From assembly GCA_031411495.1 (NCBI GenBank), contig JANOBD010000022.1, positions 62,001 through 126,000 on the forward strand: 64,000 nt of DNA. The letters run 5' to 3'. Positions 52,101 through 58,960 of this stretch are shown here, piece after piece. Within the stretch, counting starts at the first letter, position 1, and each line of letters starts with the position of its first letter. The translations under genes were made by a program, and so were the position numbers. Source of the stretch: JANOBD01 sp031411495. Its GTDB lineage: Bacteria > Planctomycetota > Phycisphaerae > Tepidisphaerales > Tepidisphaeraceae. A model generated the notes under the pieces. That model had not been told where the DNA came from. It did not search any database and worked only from the letters and a program-made list of their open reading frames with translations.

Positions 52101-52965
52101 ATTTGGCTATGGCACGATGGAGCTTCTCCAGTTTTATGGCGGAAACATCGCAAACGTGACCGACACCTTCACCGTCTTGGGTACCTCCACGACAACCATC
52201 ATTGATGGCGGCAACAGCGCGGACATTTACTACGTCCGCGGAACGAGCAGCGGCAATCCCGTGCAACTTCGCATCAGCACGGACGACGAGATCGAAATCT
52301 CTTCCCAGCCCGGCGCAAACTCGCAGGCCGTGTTGTTGAACTCGGCATCTCTGGCCAGGCTTTATGTGTTCGCCGGCGGAAAGTGCATTTTGCCCGTGAC
52401 GACATTCGGAGATCAATTCATCAGGACCGGCTCGTTCTATCTCGACGCCGCCTCCGGCGCAGCGCTCGACCTGGGGAACAACCTGCTGGCGGTCGACTAC
52501 ACGGCCGGCGACCCATCACCTCTGGGCGAACTCACCGGTCAGATCATCGCGGCGCGGAACAACGGCGCGTGGACGGGCGCGCGCGGAATCGGCAGCGCGC
52601 TCCTGTCGGCGTCGTCGATGTACACACTGGGCATTGCCGAAGCGAGTGCCGCTCTCGGTACCGCCGGCGGAACCCTCGGGGGCGCGATCGTCGACGGCAC
52701 TTGCGTCCTGCTCCGCTACACACGTTTGGGCGATACCAATCTCGACCGCCAAGTAAGCTTCAGCGATCTGCTCACCTTGGCACAGAACTACGCCAATCCG
52801 TCGCAAAGATATTATCAGCACGGCGATTTCAACTTCGACGGGCTCGTGAACTTCAACGACCTTCTCGTTCTCGCCCAGAACTACGGCGCGGCGTTTCTAA
52901 GCGGCCCCGATGTCGCCGGCGGACGCGCGACGCGAAAAAAGGGAAGCAAATTTTCGCTCGAATAG
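49132..52965 (+). CDS. Giant LEPR-XLL surface protein with degenerate zincin domain and dockerin repeats
   Basis: A 1277-residue exported protein. A LEPR-XLL leader (IAFLEPRRLLCLDHDALVAE, residues 18-37) precedes a domain of about 270 residues resembling planctomycete NF038122-type metalloproteases: NNTLNLTISMG, TLQAGNNGAGSGYFLDPTPA and DFYSLAALEATHLMGIA. The expected HExxH is LEATH here (Leu213 replacing the first zinc His), so it is probably inactive. Residues about 330-1170 form many beta-solenoid repeats with RTX-like GGxGND motifs. Two dockerin-type loops end it (DRQVSFSDLLTLAQNYA, FDGLVNFNDLLVLAQNYG). GAGG lies six bases before the ATG at 49132. Confidence 0.78.
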   Translation: MHIPQSARAARAIHRAAIAFLEPRRLLCLDHDALVAELAAMGRRETSRDQTPALDNPTLGRGRGGGDGSGQADIVWINRGNANDRFDAVFGVGAGKARSIIDQVILDFEKVITDFNRISPGSNNTLNLTISMGVTNGLGGLANFITYDGEGKPTAGRMTLQAGNNGAGSGYFLDPTPAEHSEFRGNITSAFALDAASPSPAFGLYDFYSLAALEATHLMGIANDAPARLQTSGYLIPPSGTGITDNAEGNGVGEYFVFSGPNITHLMTSYDSGGSDTGAALHGAGPDGPVNYAGNTFYGAEDIMNASYESGRRYLIGDAPALIIQDAMGYTVNTPSSLHLANAYINLDTTTKELLVRGPDGTSDDVIGITYDANASTITVIVDPTVDTPGTGALPGAGNLPAYTAVFSTAQISSVVINGNGGNDQITIFSIDNGTPIVIDAGSGNDTISLGSGELEENLPGTVNISGSAGADRLELLDNLNGSSDEYTLTATTFDKDGIGLISWNGVDDIAIDASGTGNSTFHLIEVAVPTLLLTGSGDSIVNVASGNLVAQIAADLSLIDLGGVDTLVLNDSTDLGDDGYTVNGGIVSKTTGWQRVLHNGVDALRLDANLGNNLITVTNSDEGVITINGGNGNDTVVVGGGDLDAQVGQPSVIGGGGIDVVRFDDTADQVDNDVYYFTSPGVFSKSSSSPYYYSPADTERVELLANAGSNIIHIDAMPNGVTLVVNAGEGNDNIEVGTINGMVDGVLGNVSLAGGSGQDAFTIFNGLRNSQLLTHYAVRFDRVDVSTAGTLFYADIDDLLIYDSAGDSTATVHSLPVGVNVTLAAGAGADTYTLGDPTTGLSGFADAGNILFLLAGSSSNEGDHFIVNDAPGLASDAYDIDFDGNFVTLERLALPHVKALSFLTTLNASGGANTLRVKASQYPMIVNGNGGNDTFVLGKNSTLGQLSNYVTLNGGSGTDSLTVDNAAGPDARSFVIDAAFFGYNGLPDLFGYGTMELLQFYGGNIANVTDTFTVLGTSTTTIIDGGNSADIYYVRGTSSGNPVQLRISTDDEIEISSQPGANSQAVLLNSASLARLYVFAGGKCILPVTTFGDQFIRTGSFYLDAASGAALDLGNNLLAVDYTAGDPSPLGELTGQIIAARNNGAWTGARGIGSALLSASSMYTLGIAEASAALGTAGGTLGGAIVDGTCVLLRYTRLGDTNLDRQVSFSDLLTLAQNYANPSQRYYQHGDFNFDGLVNFNDLLVLAQNYGAAFLSGPDVAGGRATRKKGSKFSLE

Positions 52966-53078
52966 AGAGCGATGTACGGAACGCGACGTGAAAACGGAAC
53001 TTGCTGCTGAGCGGGCATGTCGGGATCGCCACGCGCCCGCTTGCATCCCCCTCCGAATCGCCCGATCATCGCCCGCCT

Positions 53079-53903
53079 ATGAGCAGCGCCGTCCTCCTGC
53101 AGCATGACGATCTCTATCCCGCCGGGCGGATCGTCTCGATCTTTCGCGACTTCGGCATCCCGTGCGACCTCCGCAAGCTTCACCACGGAGATCCGCTGCC
53201 GAGCGATTTAGATGAAGTCCGAATGCTCGTGTTGCTGGGCGGGTCGATGCGCACCGGCGATGTCGAGCCGCGAAAGTACCCGTTCATCGACGCCGAGATC
53301 GCCGCCGCGAAACAGTTCATCGAGCAGGACCGGCCGATCCTGGGAATGGGTTTCGGGGCCGAGCTGTTGACGATCGCCGGCGGCGGAAAAGTGATGGAGA
53401 ACCGTAAGCAGCCGCCCCCGGGCCCGCCGCCCGCGCCCGGCACCCCGCCGCCACCGCCGGGAGACCCGCTGCCCGAGTACGGCTGGGTGGGGATCACCTT
53501 CCCGTTCCCCGGCGGCACTGAGCCGGTGATGTTCGGCATGGTCGACAACGCGCCGTTCTTCACCTGGCACGTCGACACGTTCAACCCGCCATCACTCCCG
53601 CCGCCTCCCAATCCCCCGCCGCCGCCCGCGCGTCCGCCGACGGGCAACGTCGTCATGGCCGGCACGCGCGCGTGCCGCAACCAGGCGTACAAGTTCAAGA
53701 ACCGCATTTTCGGCTTCCAGTTCCACTTCGAACTCGACCAGCCGGATATCGAGAAGATCATCGACGTGCGGTCAAAGGAAGCGAACCTCGCAGCAGATGT
53801 CATCGCGACGATGAAGTCCGACACGAAGAAACTGTTCCCGCGCTACGAGCGACTGAGCACGAAGCTGATCACCAATCTGGTGCAGTTTTTGAAGGCGTAT
53901 TGA
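53079..53903 (+). CDS. Glutamine-amidotransferase-like protein lacking the catalytic Cys
   Basis: A 274-residue class-I GATase-fold protein (LVLLGGSMRTGD, FGFQFHFELDQPD with His216 and Glu218). The nucleophile elbow, usually GxCLGxQ, reads LGMGFGAELL, with Gly91 in place of the cysteine. Two proline-rich inserts interrupt the fold (QPPPGPPPAPGTPPPPPGDP around 111-130 and PPSLPPPPNPPPPPARPP around 170-187), which are not family features. It is probably inactive as an amidotransferase and may bind partners. It starts at 53079, where the family begins, and overlaps nothing. thiS lies 16 bases downstream. Confidence 0.72.
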   Translation: MSSAVLLQHDDLYPAGRIVSIFRDFGIPCDLRKLHHGDPLPSDLDEVRMLVLLGGSMRTGDVEPRKYPFIDAEIAAAKQFIEQDRPILGMGFGAELLTIAGGGKVMENRKQPPPGPPPAPGTPPPPPGDPLPEYGWVGITFPFPGGTEPVMFGMVDNAPFFTWHVDTFNPPSLPPPPNPPPPPARPPTGNVVMAGTRACRNQAYKFKNRIFGFQFHFELDQPDIEKIIDVRSKEANLAADVIATMKSDTKKLFPRYERLSTKLITNLVQFLKAY

Positions 53904-53919
53904 GCGTCAGGGCGAATCG

Positions 53920-54117
53920 ATGACCGTGCAGATCAACGGAAAGCCCGTGCAACTCGCCGAGGGATCGACGCTCGCGTCCGTCCTCGCAGAGCGGAAGTTG
54001 ACGCCGGAAAAGGTGGCGATCGAACTCAATCGCCGGCTCGTGCGCGCCGAGAAATACGAGACGCCGCTGAAGGATGGGGATGAGATCGAGATCGTGACGT
54101 TTGTGGGTGGCGGGTGA
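53920..54117 (+). CDS. thiS: Sulfur carrier protein ThiS
   Basis: A 65-residue ubiquitin-like carrier: MTVQINGKPVQLAEGSTLAS, VAIELNRRLVRAEKYETPLK, DGDEIEIVTFVGGG. The C-terminal Gly-Gly is the thiocarboxylate site used in thiazole synthesis for thiamin. It is preceded by the GATase-like gene and probably co-transcribed. No thiG, thiF or riboswitch is visible nearby, so it is separated from the rest of the pathway. A set of hairpins follows at 54141-54256. Confidence 0.92.
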   Translation: MTVQINGKPVQLAEGSTLASVLAERKLTPEKVAIELNRRLVRAEKYETPLKDGDEIEIVTFVGGG

Positions 54118-54140
54118 AAAGTGACCTTCATCGGGAACGC

Positions 54141-54256
54141 AAGACACACATCGTGTCTTACACGCGTCGCAAGCGACGCTTACACGCGTCGCAAGCGACG
54201 CGGCTAAAGGCGACGTCTATTTAGCCGGTCCGCTTGCGGACCGTTCGACGCGCGCA
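54141..54256. repeat. Cluster of short hairpins with tandem 22-base repeat
   Basis: Within about 115 bases lie AGACAC/GTGTCT, two tandem copies of a 22-base unit (54157-54178 and 54179-54200) each holding CGTCGCAAGCGACG, a CGGCTAAA/TTTAGCCG stem, and GGTCCGC/GCGGACC. They sit between converging thiS and DUF502 genes. No spacer-repeat array is present, so it is not CRISPR. Confidence 0.75.
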
Positions 54257-54288
54257 ATAGTCAATGCACCACGCAAATAACCCGATCG

Positions 54289-55005
54289 TCACGTCGCATT
54301 TCCGTCGCTCGTTACAAGCGCTTTCACCGGTCGCTCCGCGCTCTTGTCGAAGTTGATCACCTCGGGCCCGACCGCGCCGCCGCTCACGATGAAACGCATC
54401 GCTTCATCGACGGTCCAGCTGGTGTTGATGATGTCTTCGACGGGAACGAGCTCGAGATAGCCGCTGGTGGGATTCGGCGCCGTCGGCACGTACACCGCCG
54501 CAAGTTCGCGGCCGCTGTCGGCGTCTTTGAAGGTCCGCATCACCAGGCCGACCGTCTTCATCCGGTCGGTTGGGAAGTTGATGAGCACGACGCGCTCCAC
54601 GCCGTCGGGCTTGGTCTGAAACGTCGAGAGCAACTGCTTCATCATTCCGTAAATGCTCTTGGCCAGCGGGATGCGGTTCACCAGGTTGTCGAACGCCGCC
54701 AGGAACCGCTTGCCGAGCACTTTGTTCGTTCCCCAGCCCAGCAGATAGATCAGCACGACGACGAGCACGAACGAGACGATGTCTTTGAACACTTCGAGCG
54801 CCCGCTGGATACGCTCAGTCTTTCCCGGCGCGAGCGACATCGAACGGATCAGCGAATCGACCAGCGGCTGGCCGAGCGCGCTCAGCAGGCTGAACAGGTA
54901 GTTCAGCAGCCAGATCGTCACGACGACCGGCAACAACACGAACAGCCCGGCGAGAAAGTTCCGGCGGAAGTCGGCGCCGAAAGAACGATGATGTGCGTCC
55001 GACAT
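54289..55005 (-). CDS. DUF502 family membrane protein
   Basis: A 238-residue protein matching DUF502: N-terminal helix RNFLAGLFVLLPVVVTIWL, a second helix (FKDIVSFVLVVVLIYLLGW), then NKVLGKRFLAAFDNLVNRIP and ERVVLINFPTDRMKTVGLVM. The soluble part has APNPTSGYLELVPVEDIINT, a family hallmark. Function is unknown. The family is widespread and linked to envelope processes by context elsewhere. The ATG at 55005 follows the point where homology begins. It converges on the hairpin cluster. Confidence 0.85.
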   Translation of the reverse strand: MSDAHHRSFGADFRRNFLAGLFVLLPVVVTIWLLNYLFSLLSALGQPLVDSLIRSMSLAPGKTERIQRALEVFKDIVSFVLVVVLIYLLGWGTNKVLGKRFLAAFDNLVNRIPLAKSIYGMMKQLLSTFQTKPDGVERVVLINFPTDRMKTVGLVMRTFKDADSGRELAAVYVPTAPNPTSGYLELVPVEDIINTSWTVDEAMRFIVSGGAVGPEVINFDKSAERPVKALVTSDGNAT

Positions 55006-55073
55006 ATCACCGCGCAAAATACTCGATCCACCGGCAAAAGACACATTCGCTCGTGCGCGATACGCTCACCCGC

Positions 55074-55610
55074 ATGAGAATTGCCGCGCGGCGCATCCTG
55101 GTGATCGGCACATCGTGCGCCGGAAAGACCACGTTCGCGGCGGCGCTCGCGCGTCGTTTGAACCTTCCGCATGTCGAGCTCGATGCATTGCACTGGGGAC
55201 CGAACTGGACGCCGCGCGACGACTTCGTTCCTCAAGTCCAGCGCGCTGCCGCGACCGACGCGTGGGTGATGGACGGCAACTACAAAGCCGTGCGGCACCT
55301 GACGTGGAGCCGCGCCGAATTGATCGTCTGGCTCGACTACGAAATGGGCGTTGTCGTCGGGCGCGCGCTGCGCCGAACGATCCGCCGCGCCTGGACGCAG
55401 GAGATGCTCTGGTCGACCAACCGCGAATCGTGGCGGCTCTCGTTCCTTAGTCGGGAGTCGATCCTGGTCTGGGTGCTGAGCACCTGGCGGAAGCGCCGAC
55501 TCGGGTATCGGAAGGCGTTTTCCAAGGGCGGCGAGTTCTCGGAGAAGCCGCTGATCCGGCTCGGCGATCCGGCCGCGACGGACGCGCTGCTCGACGGTCT
55601 GACCGCGTAG
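55074..55610 (+). CDS. Small P-loop kinase (adenylate-kinase/FlaR-like)
   Basis: A 178-residue nucleotide-binding protein. Walker A is GTSCAGKTTFAAALA near residue 13, and PHVELDALHWGPNWTPRD follows, a pattern typical of the topology-modulation (FlaR-type) AAA/kinase family. The remaining helices (RALRRTIRRAWTQEMLWSTN, SFLSRESILVWVLSTW) complete the fold. The true substrate is not known for this family. The start is the ATG at 55074, the first methionine before the P-loop. Confidence 0.8.
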   Translation: MRIAARRILVIGTSCAGKTTFAAALARRLNLPHVELDALHWGPNWTPRDDFVPQVQRAAATDAWVMDGNYKAVRHLTWSRAELIVWLDYEMGVVVGRALRRTIRRAWTQEMLWSTNRESWRLSFLSRESILVWVLSTWRKRRLGYRKAFSKGGEFSEKPLIRLGDPAATDALLDGLTA

Positions 55611-55729
55611 TCGGCGAATCCCGGTTCGGCGCAGGCGCAGCAGGCGACGCGAAATCGACTCACGCCCCATCCACATCGTAAACGTCGACGCCGCGGCCGC
55701 TTATCGACGCGCAGCAGAAGCATTTTTCT

Positions 55730-55759
55730 TTGACTTTACCCTAACAAAAACCTTACAAA
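55730..55759 (+). promoter_or_regulatory. Candidate sigma-70 promoter of the terminase island
   Basis: TTGACT (55730-55735) and TACAAA (55754-55759) lie 18 bases apart in an AT-rich stretch, 40 bases before the first gene of the island, whose ribosome site is GGGAGG. The spacer 55611-55801 holds no gene. This is among the best -35/-10 pairs I found in the window. Confidence 0.55.
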
Positions 55760-55801
55760 CATCTGCTGTTTTGTGTTCATAAAACATTACGGGAGGTCCA
55801 C

Positions 55802-56305
55802 ATGCGTTCCCTGCCGAACGTCCAGTTGATCAAGCGGCACACCTCGCCCGCCACGCTTCGGCGCGAACGGGCCCGCGCCTCCGTGCGCCGGATGCTCAGC
55901 CACATGCCGCACACGCAGCGCCGGCTCGTGGAGATGGTGATCCTTAACCGCGCCAGCCATCGCACCGCCGCGGCGGAGCTGCGGCTCTCGCCGGGCGCGG
56001 TGACCCGCCGGGTGGCGCGGCTGCGCGACCGGCTGGCGTGCCCGATCCGCCGCGCGCTCGCCGTCCATCTCGATACCCTCCCCGAGCCGACGCGCGGCCT
56101 GGCAATCGATCACTTCTTCGGCGGCGTGACCCGCAGATCGCTCTGCCGACTCCGCGACCTCAGCGATCGCGAGGTGTCGTCCCAGCTCGACTACGTCCGC
56201 GGCTGGCTGCGCGCGCTCAATCGGCGCGAGCTGGCGAAGCGCCGGGCGAGCCAAGAGCGTCTCGCCGCTGGTGAAGCCGCATCTGAACCGATCGACCCTG
56301 CGTGA
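55802..56305 (+). CDS. HTH protein resembling sigma region 4 (island regulator)
   Basis: A 167-residue basic protein with a sigma-70-region-4-like helix-turn-helix around residues 35-75 (LVEMVILNRASHRTAAAELR, SPGAVTRRVARLRDRL) and a second, similar helical repeat (GLAIDHFFGGVTRRSLCRLR). GGGAGG lies six bases before the ATG. It is the first gene of the island, 43 bases before the ATPase gene, so it is likely the regulator or a DNA-binding subunit of that unit. Specific function is unknown. Confidence 0.68.
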   Translation: MRSLPNVQLIKRHTSPATLRRERARASVRRMLSHMPHTQRRLVEMVILNRASHRTAAAELRLSPGAVTRRVARLRDRLACPIRRALAVHLDTLPEPTRGLAIDHFFGGVTRRSLCRLRDLSDREVSSQLDYVRGWLRALNRRELAKRRASQERLAAGEAASEPIDPA

Positions 56306-56348
56306 AGTCTTTCTGAGCCCGACTACCCCACCCGATCCCGGAGACGCC

Positions 56349-57017
56349 ATGCGAACCCGAACCATCCATTTCGCGCACGAGCCGCGTTTGCCGTTGCCGA
56401 CCTCACCGCGCGGCCACGCGGCGGCGATGCACTTCGCGCTGCGCTTCGACGAGTCGCCACTGCGAAGCCGCCGCGCCATCGCGCCGCCGCTGCCGGGCGA
56501 GATCCTGTTCCTGTCCGGCGCGAGCGGCTCGGGAAAGTCCTCGCTGCTGCGGCTGATCGTCCGCCGGGCCCGGCGAAACTCCCGTGTCGTCAACCTGCGC
56601 ACACTTCGGCTCGCCGATGCGCCCGTCGTCGATCTGTTCGAAGGCCCGCTCGAGCACGCCTACCGGCGCCTGTCGCGCGTCGGCCTCGCGGAAGTCTGGA
56701 CATGGCTGCGCAGGCCTTGCGAGTTGTCGGAAGGACAGCGGTGGCGGCTGCGGCTCGCGCTCGCACTGGACGCTGCTGAAAAATCGAGCCGGCCGACGCT
56801 CCTGGTGTGCGACGAGTTCGCGGCGGTTCTCGATCGGGTCACGGCGAAGATCGTCGCGGCGTCGGTCCGCCGCGCCGTCGATTCTCTCGCGGGCCACCTC
56901 GCCGCGGTGCTCGCGACCAGCCACGACGACTTGGATCACGCGCTCGATCCTGACGCGCACATCGACTGCGACTTCGGGCGTCACGAATTGACGATGCGAT
57001 CCCGGGGGAAGCAGTGA
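56349..57017 (+). CDS. Stand-alone ABC-type ATPase (terminase island)
   Basis: A 222-residue soluble ABC-ATPase: Walker A LSGASGSGKSSLL near residue 59, signature CELSEGQRWRLRLA, and Walker B TLLVCDEFAAVLDR, with LATSHDDLDHA as switch region. No transmembrane domain is encoded nearby, so it is not an importer component. Stand-alone ABC ATPases occur beside Mom-like and GNAT DNA-modification genes in phages, and here a GNAT gene follows. The ATG at 56349 follows GGAGACGCC. An earlier GTG at 56271 would overlap the HTH gene. Confidence 0.78.
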   Translation: MRTRTIHFAHEPRLPLPTSPRGHAAAMHFALRFDESPLRSRRAIAPPLPGEILFLSGASGSGKSSLLRLIVRRARRNSRVVNLRTLRLADAPVVDLFEGPLEHAYRRLSRVGLAEVWTWLRRPCELSEGQRWRLRLALALDAAEKSSRPTLLVCDEFAAVLDRVTAKIVAASVRRAVDSLAGHLAAVLATSHDDLDHALDPDAHIDCDFGRHELTMRSRGKQ

Positions 57018-57097
57018 GCACCACTCAAACGACATCGTTCGAAGATTTCAGAGCGCGCCGGCACGCATTTCAAAAGCAAGCCAATGCACGTTCAAGT

Positions 57098-57634
57098 CTA
57101 GAAGAACAGCGACCTGAGAATCAGCACCAATGCCAGCACGCCAAAGATGATCGCCAACACCTTCACCGACTTCTTGTCGTGTTCCTTGTGCTTGGTGAGT
57201 TTCACCTTGCCGACCTTGAGCCTGTCGTTTTCCAGGTGATGCGCGTGGCAGCGGCGGCAGATCAGCGTGCCGCGGTATTCGAGGAACGCACCGGGCTTGA
57301 GCTTGCGCTCACACTCCGGGCACTTGATCAGGTCTTTCTCGCGCTCGTCCTGTTCGGCGAAGTCTTCGTCGCTGCACTTCTTGCAGACGTAGCCCAGTTC
57401 ATCCTTCAGGCGCGAGCGGCCGGTGAGGTCTTTGCCGCAGAACCGGCAGACCTTGGCGGGGGCACCCGCTTGATTGGGGAGCATGTCCTGTGGGTCGGGC
57501 TCATCCATCACCGGGCGCGGACGCCTGGGCGCGGGCGTGAAGCAGCTGCACGGCTTGCTGCCCGGCGGGCCGTTCTCGCCGATGTGTCCGCCGCAGTCGG
57601 GGCAGGTCAGTTGATCAAACAGTTTTCCGCTCAC
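57098..57634 (-). CDS. Zinc-ribbon protein with C-terminal membrane anchor
   Basis: A 178-residue protein with several zinc-ribbon pairs: CPDCGG (residues 11-16), CRFCGKDL, CKKCS, CPECERKL and CRRCHAHH, then a C-terminal transmembrane helix (VKVLAIIFGVLALVLILRSL). It probably binds zinc and is tail-anchored. It is the only minus-strand gene in the island and interrupts it, so it may be a host gene captured by or left in the region. The start is a GTG at 57634. Confidence 0.75.
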   Translation of the reverse strand: MSGKLFDQLTCPDCGGHIGENGPPGSKPCSCFTPAPRRPRPVMDEPDPQDMLPNQAGAPAKVCRFCGKDLTGRSRLKDELGYVCKKCSDEDFAEQDEREKDLIKCPECERKLKPGAFLEYRGTLICRRCHAHHLENDRLKVGKVKLTKHKEHDKKSVKVLAIIFGVLALVLILRSLFF

Positions 57635-57707
57635 AGCACCCCGATTCTAGGCATCTCGTCGGCGGTTTCGAGCGAGCCGATCAGACCGACGCCAGAAAGT
57701 TTTGATC

Positions 57708-58232
57708 ATGCGCCAATCTAATCCAACACAAACACTTACAACGCTGGGCGTCCACTTCCGCGCCGGCACACGGGCCGAGCTGGTGTCATTGGTCCGACAT
57801 CACTATCGGACCACACTGCCCGCAACGGCGTGCGCCATCCGCGTGGCAACGATTTGCCGGCGCCGGCGCGAGCGGGTCATCGGCGTCGCCGTCCTCTCCT
57901 GGCCGGTGCCGCTGCTCGCGGCACGCAACCGTCACTTCGGCACCGTCGGCTATCGCAATTGCCTGCGGTTCGCCAACCGAAACGTCCGCACGGTTTCCCG
58001 AGTGATCGTCCACCCGCAGTTCCGTGCCGCGGGCGTCGCCGGCGAGCTGGTCCGCCAGCTCGTCCGCCGGTGCACCACACGATACGTCGAGTCCTCTACC
58101 CGCATGGGCGCTTTCGCCGGTTTTTTGATTCGTGCCGGATTCGTCGAACTCCCCGCCCGCCCGGGAGAGCCCGCGTACTTCCTGCGCGATCGCAGCATCC
58201 GTCGGCCGCGCCGAGGCGCGCATCGAGCCTGA
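57708..58232 (+). CDS. Mom-like GNAT acyltransferase (candidate DNA modification)
   Basis: A 174-residue GNAT-fold protein. The motif region SRVIVHPQFRAAGVAGELVR is a GNAT acetyl-CoA loop. The preceding FANRNVRTVSR and the following TRYVESSTRMGAFAGFLIRA resemble phage Mu Mom and related GNATs that modify adenine. The N-terminal half is rich in Arg and His. Neighbours are an ABC ATPase and a terminase, the context in which Mom-like proteins are found. The Mom assignment is tentative. A protein acetyltransferase remains possible. It starts at the ATG at 57708. Confidence 0.6.
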   Translation: MRQSNPTQTLTTLGVHFRAGTRAELVSLVRHHYRTTLPATACAIRVATICRRRRERVIGVAVLSWPVPLLAARNRHFGTVGYRNCLRFANRNVRTVSRVIVHPQFRAAGVAGELVRQLVRRCTTRYVESSTRMGAFAGFLIRAGFVELPARPGEPAYFLRDRSIRRPRRGAHRA

Positions 58233-58263
58233 CCGTTCCTCATTTTCAAACAAGGAGCCTGCA

Positions 58264-58722
58264 ATGACTGGCAAAGAAAAACGAGACGCACAGAAACAGT
58301 TCCTTCACCTGGTCGCGAACAGCACCCAGCCGATCGAAGACATCATCGACACGGTCGACATCCTGCCGGAGACGCTGCTGAACTGGATGGACGAGCGCGA
58401 CTTCAAGTCGAAGCTGCACGGCATGCGCCGGTTCCTGCGGAAGGCGCGGGACCTGCAGCTGGAGGCATCATCGCTTCGCGCGGCGCGGATCCTCGCCGAT
58501 CTGACCACGCCGTCGAAAAAGGATGTGAACAAGCCGAACGTCCGGGCCGCGTGCGTCGATGTGATCCGGCTCGCCCGCGATTCGCGCGCCCGGCGACGCT
58601 CGCAGGATGCGGACGAGACGCTTCGCCAGCGCCGACTCTCGCATCCGGACTTGTCGGATACCGAGGCGACCGCGTTGCTGAACGAGCTGAACGCGTCACA
58701 GGATCAGGAGAAGCCAGGCTGA
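58264..58722 (+). CDS. Small terminase-like HTH protein
   Basis: A 152-residue protein starting MTGKEKRDAQKQFLHLVANS. It has an HTH segment (PIEDIIDTVDILPETLLNWM) and a long helix (RRFLRKARDLQLEASSLRAA) as in TerS proteins that recognise packaging sites. AAGGAG precedes the ATG by about 6 bases. The large terminase starts 239 bases downstream. The spacing is unusually large for a terminase pair and holds repeats at 58739-58877. It could instead be a generic phage regulator. Confidence 0.68.
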   Translation: MTGKEKRDAQKQFLHLVANSTQPIEDIIDTVDILPETLLNWMDERDFKSKLHGMRRFLRKARDLQLEASSLRAARILADLTTPSKKDVNKPNVRAACVDVIRLARDSRARRRSQDADETLRQRRLSHPDLSDTEATALLNELNASQDQEKPG

Positions 58723-58738
58723 GCGTGTAGTGACGCCC

Positions 58739-58773
58739 GCCTCTCCCTCTGGGAGAGGGCTGGGGTGAGGGCA
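58739..58773. repeat. Wide-spread CCTCTCCCTCTGGGAGAGG palindrome
   Basis: CCTCTCCC pairs with GGGAGAGG around TCT or CT, followed by CTGGGGTGAGGG. Sequences of this form are common short repeats in many G+C-rich bacteria. It lies just after the small terminase gene. Confidence 0.7.
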
Positions 58774-58799
58774 TTTATGACGCGAGTCGTTCCCGATCC

Positions 58800-58877
58800 G
58801 GGTGCCCCGAGGCAATGTACTCATTGACCCGCGCCGCCAGCCGAACGCGGGTCAGGAGTACCTGCCCCGGGGCACCC
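58800..58877. repeat. 78-base GGGTGCCCC inverted repeat
   Basis: GGGTGCCCCGAGGCA (58800-58814) faces TGCCCCGGGGCACCC (58863-58877), 14 of 15 paired. It sits between the small and large terminase genes, 83 bases before the large subunit start. It could be a packaging-site-like or mobile palindrome. A terminator role is less likely because no T tract follows. Confidence 0.65.
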
Positions 58878-58960
58878 GATCGTGATTTCGTGTGCCGCAA
58901 ACGCGCAAGAGCAACGCAATCTGATTTTCGACACATTTACTGCCAACTCTGGAGTCATGC

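Noticed and set aside
54157..54200. Tandem 22-base repeat that might suggest CRISPR
   Set aside because: Only two adjacent copies without spacers, and no cas genes.
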